A DNA stretch of 59,861 nucleotides. Source: Branchiostoma floridae. Lineage: Eukaryota > Chordata > Leptocardii > Amphioxiformes > Branchiostomatidae. Within the stretch, counting starts at the first letter, position 1. Every line of letters begins with the position of its first letter. Location: assembly GCF_000003815.2 (NCBI RefSeq), contig NW_023365703.1:64027-123887 (forward strand), written 5' to 3'. The notes under the pieces are model-generated. The model searched no databases and had not been told where the DNA came from. It worked only from the letters and a program-made list of their open reading frames with translations. Made by a program: the position numbers and the translations under genes. Shown one piece after another: positions 15,201 through 27,200 of the stretch.

Positions 15201-18200
15201 GTATACAATATACAACAGTATTAACGATACATGTAACTTTGACTACAGAGGTGATCCGTGTTTACAGCTTGACTAGCAGTCGTACGATCTAGAATGTCAG
15301 TCTATGATACAAATGATATTACTCGGTTATCTATATAAGGCTAGTTAGTCAGCGATTAACACGTTTGAACGCTATAATGTATACGTTCTACAGTGCAGAT
15401 CGTTCAGTAGGAACAGTAGTTGTTGCCATCAATAGCTACTATCAGTAATACAATGACTATTAGGAAACTATGATATGCTTTATCAAGCGTTTACAGAGTA
15501 TTTGTTATCAGGCGACGTGCGCAGTCTATTTTTGAAGGAGCTGATGGTGCTAGCTGTACGGGTACTACTGGGGAGAGAGTTCCAGAGGGAAATTGCTCTG
15601 CTCACAAATGTTCTCTGAGATCGTGTAGTCTTGTATGCAGGAGTAGTCAAATGTTCACTGTTTCTTAGGGGGTAGCGGGAGTCGATAGCAGACGCTCGTG
15701 CATGAGGAAGCAGACTTTGCAGGTGTGGGGGGCAACGTCCATTCAACAGTTTGTACATGGTTACTGCCGTATGGAACTTGCGTCGGTACTGTAGTGACGG
15801 TAGGGATAGTTCGGAGTAGAGACGTTCGTATGAAGGGTACGGTAGTCCGAAGTGGCCACAGATAATCCTGGTGGTTTGGTACTGGACAGATTCCAGGATC
15901 TTTTTGTCACGTTTGGTAAGGCCGGCCCAGACAATGTCAGCATACTCTAGACTTGGTCTTGTGATCATAGTGTATAGCCTGAGAAGTAGATTCTTCGGAA
16001 TCTTCTTCCGTAGGGCACATAGTAGTCCGGATGATCGCCTAGCCTTTGTTGAGATGATCTCTACGTGTGTTGACCAGGAACAGGGTATTTGTGACAGTGA
16101 CGCCTAGGTGTTTATGACTGGTGACAACCTGTAAAACAGTTCCTCCTAGCATCACAAGAGGAATCGATCGAGGAAGGGCGCGAGACGTAATAAACATGAC
16201 TTTGCACTTGTCTATATTAGCCTCTAGTTTCCATTTTGAAAGCCAGGTTGACACAGAGCTCAACTCACTGTTTAGTGATGCGACTACGCTGTCGATAGAG
16301 CGGTGGCAAGAAGACAGTGATGTATCGTCGGCAAATAGGTTTGTTTGACACTGTGTAAGGCTAGTGGCCAGATCGTTGATGTAAAGTATAAAAAGTGTCG
16401 GTCCGAGGACGGATCCTTGCGGCACTCCGGCTAATGGAGACTTCCATTCGGAGCCTACTCCCTGAATGACGACACGTTGTCGTCTATCGGAGAGATAGCT
16501 GGTGAACCAGTTGAGCATGGGGCCATTAATCCCGTATGCTTTTAATTTAGCAAGAAGTCCTGCGTGCCAGACCTTGTCAAAGGCCTTTCGGAGGTCAAGA
16601 AATACGCAGCCTACAATTTGTCCTCTATCCATGGCGTCGGTCCATTCCTCCATTAGTCGGCACAGCTGCAGTGCGGTGTTGTCAAGTGGTCTAAATCCGC
16701 TTTGGTGGTCAGTCAGTATCGGGTTTATATGGGCAATTAGTCGCTTGTTCACCAGGGTTTCCATAACCTTTGACACTGCGCTCAGTAGTGATATAGGCCT
16801 GTAGTTGTTTGAGAGGTGGCGGCTACCGGCTTTGTGAATGGGGGTTACGTTAGCTTTTTTCCATTCCGAAGGTACCTGTCCGAGTTGGAGAGATTTGTTA
16901 TACAGGCAGGTTAGAGGAGCTGAGATCGGATCTGCTACTAGGCGTAAGAGTCTGGGGGATATTTCGTCGGGTCCACATGACTTTCCGACTTTCAGAGAAC
17001 TTAGTTGTTGTCGTACTTCCTCAACTGACAGCTGAACAGAATCCAAGACTGTTCCCGGGACAGTTGTTGGGTGGAATGTTGGAGCTGGGTCATTCCTAGC
17101 GGGAAGATCAGTCTGGTTTATGAAGAAATTGTTCAGGGCATTAGCCTTTTCTTCCGGAGTCTCCAGTATGGCTGAACCGACTTTAAGAGCTGGGATACCC
17201 GTTGAGGTATTTCCCAGAGCAGATTTAGCATATGTGAAGAATCGCCTGGTGTTGCCAGTCTCCACATCATTCACGAGTTCCTCAATGTAAGCTGACTCGG
17301 CCCTTCTTGTGAGTGCAGTCACTAGATTTCTTTGTCTTCTGTAGGTGGCCCACGTTACCTCAGTATTTATCCGTTTCGCTCTGGAGTGTAGGCGGTGTTT
17401 TCTACGGATAGCTGTTTTGATCTCTTTGTTAGAATGTATCCAGGGCTTTGCTGTCCTAGTGGTAGAGACAAACTTGTGAGGGATGTGTTGTTTGCATATG
17501 GCAATAAACATGTTGTACCATGAATCCCAGATGTCGTCCATGGAGTCAAAAATGTGGTTGATATCCCAGGGGGCGGCTGCAATGTGTTGGTGAAGGGTTT
17601 CAATGTTCGCCTTGCTATACAACCAGACGAGGCGTTTTCCGCTGTGGTGGTTTGCCTTTAGGTTGAGCGCAGTTGCTGTTGCAAGATGATCAGAGTCACC
17701 AAGGGGAGCTAAGGTGCCCGTTTGGTGACACATTACTGGATGGGAGGTGACAATCAGGTCCAACAAGTTCCTCCCACGGGTCGGTTCGTGAAGCACCTGT
17801 TCTAGACCATGGTTCATGAAAATGTTGTCAAGTTGACGTCCCGGGTTGTCAGTTGTGTTGCTGTTAAGCCAGTTGCTGTTCTTTGCATTGAAATCTCCGA
17901 GGATCACTTTAACAGCATGTGCTTGGTCCGTTGCTTTCTGAATCTGAGTTTCAAATAGGTCAAAGAATGTGTCATCTGCTGATGGCGGGCGATATGAACA
18001 ATTGATTAAGAGATTGGTATTGGCTTTGGTCACATCACACCAGATAGATTCTATCTCGTCATTCTCAAGATCACCACGTCTTGTCGTGTACAGAGAATCA
18101 CTGACATACATCATGACGCCACCTCCATGTCTGTTCCTGTCTTTGCGGTACACCTGGTACCCTTCCAGTTCGATATCACGGTCAACAATTTCACTACTTA

Positions 18201-21200
18201 GCCAAGTCTCAGTTACGCATAGAACACTGAACGTCATCGTGGATACCAAAGATCTGAGTTCTTCAATCTTGGGTAGTAAACTTCGAGCATTGAGATGTAC
18301 CATGGTCAGTAAGTTTTTCGAGTTTGGGTTCAGCAACAGTTCCGTCATGTCTGAAGCAGTATCAGGGTGTCTGATATTTTGTTGTGTGGGATCCATAGGT
18401 GGGTTAAAATAGGTGGATCCGGTTGTTACAATGTCTGTACCTATTCGCAATGACAAAGCGACGAGGAGAAATAACCAAATCGTTGTCAAAGGATTGTCGA
18501 ACATAATGTCAGTTACTTAGGACCCTTCCTACCTTTCTTCCGTAAGGAAGATGAAGGGACAACTTTGGTCTTGTAAGACACCAAGGCTTTACCAGGAGAA
18601 GGGAGCGTTTTAGTTTTCCCCTTCTCGTCTGCATCTTTTTTAGACTTTTTTTCAACTGCCCTGCCGTTTCGTCTTGCAGAGGTGTCCGAGTCATCAGACT
18701 CGCTAGGACTTGCATCTGCGTCTTTCTTTATCTTTTTACCAGTTGCCTTTCCGGTTCGTCTTGCAGAGGTGTCCGAGTCATCGGAGTCGCTCTGGCTTGA
18801 AGGGAGAGGTCGTTTGTTGATACTCTCTTCGTCTGTTTCGTATTCGGCGCTGATATCCCCTGAGTCGTCTAATTTGAGAAGGAGGCCGTCAGTTTGGGTG
18901 GTGACCAAGTCCTCTGCATCCTCCATGTCAGTCTCCACGATGGTCAAATTTGGCCCAAAAGTTTCCATTCGAACGCAGAGTATCGGGTTACCGGAGCTCC
19001 CGCGCGGTCCCCGCGAAGGGCCGACGGTGACTGAAACATATTCTTCAAGATCGTGATAGTTAGAAAAGCAACCCCTCGCACGTGTCTCGTCGAGATTAAA
19101 TGAAAACTGGCAGTGTGTACAAATCAAATCTTACCGTTTACGTGTGTTGCACAGTTTTGTCTCAATGTTTTCTGAAATGTGCCTAGTTGGTTGGTTTAGA
19201 AAGGGTGTTTGGTGGCCAAAAAAACAAATACCATATTTAGATCGGTCCTAAATTTGACTGAAAATCCAAATCTTTTATATCATATGAGTAATGATTGTAA
19301 AATCAAACTTTCTGTCTTAGGGATTTTTCAACTTCTACTTAGAACTATTTTTACAGCCAAGATAAGGTCGAAAAATCATGTTTTTCACACTCAAAGCCTC
19401 GTAATTAAACATTGCCTCCATATTCCAAAAATCCCTAAGACAAAAACCTGGAAATATTAGTTGTCGACAATCTAAGTCCTGAAATTGTTTATTTGCACGC
19501 GTTTTGTAAGCGATCTAAATACCATGTTTGGTCGTATGTCGAGTCGCACTGATAGGGACATGGAGCAATTGATACCACCGTAAACAAGTGTTTTAATATC
19601 CAAGGTCACCAACAATGACGCCAGCAGCTTTGTTACATGTCACATGTCACAAACTAAGCGGCAGCAAAACTAGGCTGGCCAGATAATGGTTTATATTTGC
19701 GAAAATGTTAGTTTTTCTTCTGACGCACGGCACCTAGGAAAACAAGGGTGTTTTCTGCATGTTTACTGTAACAACCTGCGGATGACCGCGGTTGACCTCG
19801 AATAGAACACCCGTTCTGTTCGATCACGTCAGCGTTCTGTTCGATCTCGGCAGATGGAACCTGATTCGTGTTCTAAATCCCCACATAGAAGTCTGGAAAT
19901 TTGGGGGCCAAATTTTACCATCGTGCTCACCGCCTGGCGGCTCTTTACCCCCGTCTTGGGACTCAGGCGTACTCACCACCCCGTTTGGGGACTCAGGCGT
20001 ACTCACCACTCCGTTTGCGGGCTCAGGCGTACTCACCACTCCGTTTTGGGGCTCAGCCGTACTCACCACTCCGTTTTGGGGCTCAGCCGTACTCACCACT
20101 CCGTTTTGGGGCTCAGCCGTACTCACCACCACCTTAGGGACTGTCGGTGTGTTGTCCTGTACTGAACTCTGACTGGTATACTCGTTTTCACCAGGTGTAA
20201 CTGGTTTCTTTACACTCTTGTCGTTCGGCTGTGTAGGGGTGATCTTGGTCCAGCTAGTGGTGACGTTCAGCCTGTTTGCAAAGCTTAGTTGGCACGACCT
20301 TGCAGAGTGACCTTCCCCTCCACAGATGTTACATTTGATGTCTTGGTCACAATCGGTGGCTAAATGACCAATCTCAAAACAGAGGGTGCACTTAACGGCT
20401 GTACAAGCGGCGACAAAATGCTCGTCACTGCCACAGCGGTGACAGATCCTCGGCTGTCCGTTGTACCTAAAGGTCACAAGTTCACTGCCGATACGGATAG
20501 AATTCGGGATGTGCTTTGTGATCTTCATACGATACTGCCTAGTACCGGTCAGGATTTCAGGGAAACCTTGGTTCGCATAGGTAAGGAAACGGCTGTCCTA
20601 AACAGTACCAAACTCTCTGAGCCGATGGCGGATAAAGTTATCATCCATTTCAACAGGTATGCCAAAGGCTGTTATCACTGTCAACCCGGAGCCGTACAAC
20701 TCGACATCAACTGCACTGTCAGATGTAAGTCGAGGGCTCACTTTGGCGAGGGATGATTGGGGCTTGAAGGTGATCTCACATACTCCCCTTGTTCTCCGTT
20801 GTATTCCCACGATGTCGGTCAGTGGGTTTACCCCATGTTTTTTCAACAGTTCAATGGCATCACTAAACTGGGCATCTTCGACCTGGAGAAATGTAACCTT
20901 AACGCTGCGCTGCCTGGTGAATTTAGACACGGTAGGCATCTTCAGACTTAGTGTTTGGCGGGAAAAACCAGACACTTGGCGGTTATTATAGAAACCGCTC
21001 ACAGATGGGGCTAGCCTGACCGTGCGTCCGCGTGCTTCGCCCCGCTAACGAGGGGTCTTGACAGCCGAGTCCGCGTGCCTCACCCTACTAACAAGGGGAG
21101 GGGATCCTGCCTTGACAGCTGGGAGATGCCACCCTTAGTTAAGGGGTGGTGGCGACACACTTTACAGGTTTCAGTGGAATCAAGACTTGAAATTAACCAA

Positions 21201-24200
21201 GCAGAATACGTGTAGAATGCGACACTGACCTGTGAGACTAATACTTTGAGCGAGAGAAGCGTCCTCGAAGGTCTGGTGGATCGATCTGGAGGTAAACCGC
21301 AGCCCGGTCCTTCCACGCGTGAGCCAGGCGGGGTGGGGGCCCCGCGTGACCGAGGGGAGACCGATGGAGGGGTTCGGCGGTTGAAAAACGTCCGTATCTC
21401 AGACAAGTCCAGACATACAAACAAAGTTCACACACCGAGGTGGTCTCAACAGTCTCGGGAACTATCCACAATCAAAACTGGACCTAACCAGCCGGCATGC
21501 GGGGCATGAGACGACTGGGAAACACGTCCTGGTCGCACTGGTCGCAAGAACCGTCCGCTCTTAGCAAAATGTGCCAACATGTGTTGTCCCCAGAAGCTCC
21601 CTCGGAACTAGCTACCGGGTCAACTTGCTTGCCACGGTGGAGTAGTCGAGACTTTTTGGCGAGTCCGGTAGTTTAACTATCACAACGGACGACTCGCTTC
21701 AAGTCCGAGGAGCAGTTTTGCGGTGGACGCAGGACGAGAAAACGGTTCTCTTCAAGAGAAAGACAAGTATTAGCGAGCTATTTTTAGAGCTCGCTACAGC
21801 GTTTACTCGACCAAACCTGCTTTAAAAGCAACAGTCAAGTCCACCTCAGGCTATGCATACGTCAGCAGTGGCGTACATATGCAGGCAAGGAAGTTGTTTT
21901 GCCAACTTCTATGCCAGACAGCCATGGCTTTGTGGCAGTGTGCCTTTTTAGGCAAGGGTTTGGTGTTTTCATCGGAACCCTTGCTGGGTCAGGACAATTC
22001 CCGAGGCCGACTTGGCGCCCGGAGTGTTTCCAAGATCAAAACCAGTGGAGTTTTTCGCCAACTTCTTTTCCGCCAAGCATATGTTACATGCATATGCTTC
22101 AGTTATACCAAAGGTCGATCTGCTCGCATCCAGGCTGAAATACAGCTGCGTTTGGCACTCTGTGCCTTAGAACCAGAGGCGTGGAAGATCGACACTTTCA
22201 GTTGCAGGGGACAACTTGAGAGTGTACGGGATTCCACCTTTCTGCCTCCTCTCGAGTTCTTTAGAGAAATATGCCTCTATCAGGCGAAATCTATGGCCAT
22301 AGCTTTGGCCATCTCAACCGTGCTTTCTGTTCCTACAGGAACTGTGGTATGAGATCTACTGTCTTTTCCAGTGGAACAAGACGGTGTTCCTCTTCCGGGT
22401 CAGAGGAAGTTCTTCCTCGTTAGAGGTTACTCAGACCAACAGCCCGGATAGTGTCAGACAAGCTCTGATCACTGCGGATGTGTCGTCTGAGGCGCGCCGG
22501 CGGCACATGTAGCGTGTGCTGCGCCGCAAGACTGTGTACACAGAAACAGTATCAGGCAGCCTGGAGTGCGAGACTAGGGCATTGGACCCGTCTAAGGCGA
22601 CGGTCATGGAGGTCACTGATTACCTCTTTTGCCTTAATCAAGGGGGTCTTTTTTATAAGACCATAATTGTTCATGGCTCTGCGATTTTCTCAACTCGTCT
22701 GATCACAGACGGAGTCCAGTCAGAGCAACACTGGTCTGACTGGAGAGCCTTCAACTTTAAGCGGGTGTATTTAGCATACACGTGTGACCCTCCAAGACTG
22801 AGGTACTTAGTCTTGGGACGTGGGTATGATTCTGAGATTCCTTCAGACTTGGGAGCCATTAGGTCCCTGAATTTGAAACAGCTCTCGCTTAAGCCAATCT
22901 TGATGGCTTTGTAATCTGCTGATAGATGTTGGACTTTGGCGTCCTTGTATCTCATGCTGTACGAGAGTTTCTGTTTCCAGAGTTGTTTTGTTCTTATGGA
23001 ACTAACAAATCTGATAGGCTGACTCAGCCTTACAGAGAGATCGTTTTCGATTGCACCCAGATCTTAGAGAGATCTTGTGTGGTGAGACATATCTTACCTA
23101 AGGAGAAGTCACTCCTTTCCTAAGATCTTAGTGAGATCTTATGTGTGGTGAGGCATTTCTTACCTAAGGATAAGTCAATCTCCTATCAGACTAAGGGGTT
23201 TCTTCTTTAAGACTGATAACCCAGTGGTGTCGGCCTTTTGGGCCAGTTGGCTGAAAGATGTTGGATATTTCAGGCTTTGACACCAGTCTATTCATTGCTC
23301 ATCCTCACCACAGCACCGCTGCTTCTGCAGAGGTTTATCCTTGAAGGATTTGTGAAAGCTGTCAGACTGGGTGGAAGCTTTCTAAGTTGTTGTCGGCCAG
23401 AGGCCGAGTCCGTTTTTGGGCAGAGCACACGTATCTCAGTTATAACTTATAAGTGGCAAGACTGTACCCTTCGGGCACTACAGTTGGTTAGCTCTGCCTT
23501 TGCATCCGGCACTTACAGCTGTAAAATTTGGGGATGAGACAGAAGCATCCTTCGATAGCAGCTGGATGACACTTGAGGGACGTGTGACTCTTAGAGGTCT
23601 AGTCTCCTGCTCCCATGGGGGCTTGGTGAACCCAACAAGGTTTATCCTTCTTGGTGAGTCTCAGTCTACCTCCTTCTCGCGGCTTTAAAGTCGCCATTGT
23701 ATTTTGGAGGGTAGCGACGTATAATTAAAAGTTATCATACCTACCTGGTCAGATAACTACAGTTATACTAGCTACCCGGAGACATACAATGTCCCACCCT
23801 CTTTAGCCCGACCCTGGCTCGAGTGAGGTAGTTCGACTCGGGTAGTTTCGGGGAAAGAGGATGATGGGAGGGTCAGTGCCCGGATGTTATGTTTGCTTTT
23901 ACTGTGAAGAACTGCCACCTTGCGATTTCTAGGGAAACGCCATTGTATGTCTCCGGGTAGCTAGTATAACTGTAGTTATCTTACCAGGTAGGTATGATAA
24001 CTTTCAATTTTGTGTCGGTTCGACTAAAGTTTCTATACTGGTAACATGCGGCTCCGGCGCCTTTTCTGAAGATGTGGCGTAAGTGTGAAGGGCTGGCTTG
24101 AGGTTGTCCTTGTCCACATACTCTTTATAATACCGATATAAACCAAAAATTACACTGTGAAAGTGAACTATACAAATCTAAGTTGTCCATAACTTAATAC

Positions 24201-27200
24201 TTTTTGTATAGGTTTGAATCGATTTTTTTCGACAAGGAGTGAATATAATGCAGTCCCAAAAAGGCTTATTTTGTGTCGGAATGCGGCGTTGATATACTGT
24301 ATAAGCAAAGCCGACCGACCAAAGAACAACACTTTTCAAGCTATGCATTGATAGGGGCCGCACTTAAGGTTAAAGCCTAGATTACAATCAACTCATGTAA
24401 TGTTGAATGTAAAAAAATCATATGATTAGTTACAGAAATTGGACACACTCCGTTGAAATTGAATATGTTGCTTCAGTGGTGTCTTTCATCTTACACGTTA
24501 TCTGTATATACAGGTAAGGCAAATTGTCGAGTTTCGTGTATACGGCACGGTTGTGCTGCAAATCTTATTTTGCGTACTGTTCATGTTGGCGTCGGTTTCA
24601 TTATTGATTTTCCCGCAACTACAGACCGAAATGTGGCGAGGGATCAAGGTATTTTTACTTGACAATTCACATAACTAAAGTTTCAGACACTTCTCAGCTA
24701 TCTATTGTTAACGATAATTGTTCAACAGGGGAAGTGTGCAACAGTGGGACGCGTGGACTCTTCGCGTGTCCTATTGTGCGCACAAGTTTTCATTGTTGGG
24801 GCACGCGGGAACAGGCAGCCCGTGGAAACCCGTGCCCACGGTGAGGACAGGTCAGGTTTCACCATCGTGCACAATGTTGGGAACTCGTTGAAATCTGCCT
24901 TTTCGTGCAGTGATGGCTCCTATACTATTCAATGACTTGAAACGTTTTATGAAGGTTCAAAGTAAAAGTTCCGACGGAAATTTATTTACGCTAATGGTAA
25001 TATTACTTCAAGATTGGGAATTATGTCCATTTTTAGACCAAACTTGTAATTTGGGGGCTAATATGCCTTGATTTTAATACCTGAAAACACCTGAAAGCTG
25101 GTATAAGATTCCTATGACAAGTGAAAACAGAAATTCATCATGCTTTTAGCGTAGTACTACGTCTCTTCACCCATGGCTTTTTTCAAACATTTCTCCTATG
25201 CCCTTGTACCTAAACTGACCTCAAATTTTGTATAAAGGTGCATGGAGTAATTCTCGAAAGGATTCCCTTCCCCCTTATGGCATGAATAGCTTAATGAATA
25301 TCAGATTTGGATTTCGACAATTTTAGACAAAATATGCATATTTTGGGATCCTTTGCCTTGGTATTACTTCTAAATGACCCATACTTTGGCAAACATGCGC
25401 CTAGTACATATATTCACAAGGCTTTTAACAACTTTGGTATACACCACCTCAACATTATTACAACTACAGGGGGCAATTTTCAAACCAAAAATCAATGTTA
25501 TTTAAAAGTATACTTTTGGGTACCTGTCTCATTATATCACAACAAATGGCCTGGAATTTGTTATCGGTGTCATTTTGGCAATTAAGATGGAAAAATGTGT
25601 AACATGGAAGAATATTATTTGCAAACGGGTGTTAAGGATGAGTCCATTCTATTATGGAAGAAGTCAAATTAAAAGAAAATACCGTTTAGAGTGGGATGAA
25701 ATTTGGTTTTTCCATTTCTGAAAAAAGTCATTTTTGCATTGGGAGCATAATCTCCTATTATCTAGCTTGAAATATGAATTTTAAGCTTCTATTTGAGTAG
25801 CCAAAACAATTCCTAAAGCCAATTCACTCCATGTTAGCATACGTTATAATTCGAGTTTGCTGTTCGAGTCTTCTTTTTCCAGAAGATACTGATCATAAAA
25901 GATGTGTACCAACCTTTCGTCCTTGTACTTGTACTTATGGCGGATCTCCCAGCCTGGTGGTGCATACATGTTACCCATCGTGGCTCCAGGCCTGGGAACA
26001 AGCTGGATATCGGCCTGATAAACATACAACATAACATGTTTGACAGACATTCGTTAAAATACAATCGTCCTTGAATTCCCGTAATCTGTAACCCAATGTC
26101 AATGCCCAATTTTTGTAATAGAATAGCGTTTAAAAGCGGCACTTTTCCGTCCGCAATAATGCAGGAAACTGACGTCTTCGTAAATCGACTTTTCCAACTA
26201 CTCTCTTCTGACTACTTTTGTTGCTAAGAAACGCACAATGAGTTTTACTCACCTCCTCGACCGGTCTGTTCAAACCAGCTGCTAGCCCACTTGTGTCCTT
26301 TAACAGGTTTTTGTATTCATCGTCAAACTTGTCCATCTGATTCCCCAAGTAGTTCTGCAGACCGCTCACCACCTTCTCCTGGTGGTTTTCCACTACACCT
26401 TCCGCGATCCTGTCGCCAAGCTTGCTGACGACCTTTCCTCCTATTTCTTTCGCTGCCGCAGCCAGAAATGCAGGGACTGCCTTTTTGGTCTGTTTGGAGC
26501 CATCGGTAGAACTTCCTTTCATGTTAATTTCTGATCCTAGATTATAAAGAAAGGTCACATATTCTCAAGGTGAAATAAAGCACTCTTTTTATACTCATCA
26601 ATGAACCTGTCATTCATTATTGCATTAGCATTATACACAGACTAGCTAACATTCTTTACAAAGTACGTATACTGTCAGTTCTATGAAGTATTACCGATTT
26701 GATCACATTAATGCATGTTATTGAAATCAGCTGGAAACTAGTAAATTAACATGTAAAATTCATGTCCCTGTTAAATCCATGGTTACATTGCATGTTCTTA
26801 AAGTGAGTTCTAATGAATATGATATACCATTAGAAATTGTAAAACTTAAAACTAAAATCATGATCGACACCTTCTTCAGAACCCTCTGAGCTTAGTAGTA
26901 CATATATTACATATGTACTTTACTTACCACGACATATGCTCATTCTAGGAGGAAACGTTAACTCTTATTAAATCATTTAAGTTTAATATTAGATGGGGCA
27001 CCTAAAACACTTTTGAGAGAAAGCAATCACTTCAACGTAATAAGATGTGTTTATGTGTTTAACGGAAGCAATCGACATGAGAATGGATATTACTTGTTAG
27101 CAGAAATAATAACTGTTACCTTCAAAACTAGAATGCTGATCTCCAATTCCAGGCAAGCCATTGTTCTGGGCCATATCTGCAAGCACTTTTCCACCCCTAT

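Larger units (their letters stand above)
15077..21150 (-). mobile_element. CR1/L2-clade LINE, nearly full length, inserted in the DIRS-like element
   Basis: Minus-strand non-LTR retrotransposon with ORF1 (zinc knuckles), ORF2 (APE endonuclease plus reverse transcriptase), and a 3' end with AATAAATCAAATCAATCAAA, the short-repeat tail typical of CR1/L2 types. The 5' boundary is uncertain (21.0-21.5 kb). It shows one premature stop in ORF1 and one frameshift in ORF2, so it is fairly young but dead in this copy. Confidence 0.82.
13556..24008 (+). mobile_element. DIRS-like retrotransposon remnant, split by a LINE
   Basis: Left end about 13556-13682 and right end about 23843-24008 are inverted copies (about 100 bp near-identical around 13580-13682 and 23942-23843). 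Just inside the right end, 23692-23791 consists of the complement of the extreme left end joined directly to the complement of the extreme right end. This is the internal complementary region used by DIRS elements to make their circular form. No target duplication was expected or seen. Outside the LINE about 4.3 kb of element remains, and I could not recognise reverse transcriptase, tyrosine recombinase or gag in it, so it is decayed or non-autonomous. Orientation is taken from the complementary region lying at the right. Confidence 0.72.

Noticed and set aside
17969-18412. Plus-strand ORF of 147 codons
   Set aside because: Antisense shadow of the LINE ORF2 endonuclease region.
21879-22352. 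Plus-strand ORF of 157 codons within the DIRS-like element
   Set aside because: Looked for reverse transcriptase or recombinase motifs and saw none; biased Cys/Leu/Ser composition suggests chance.
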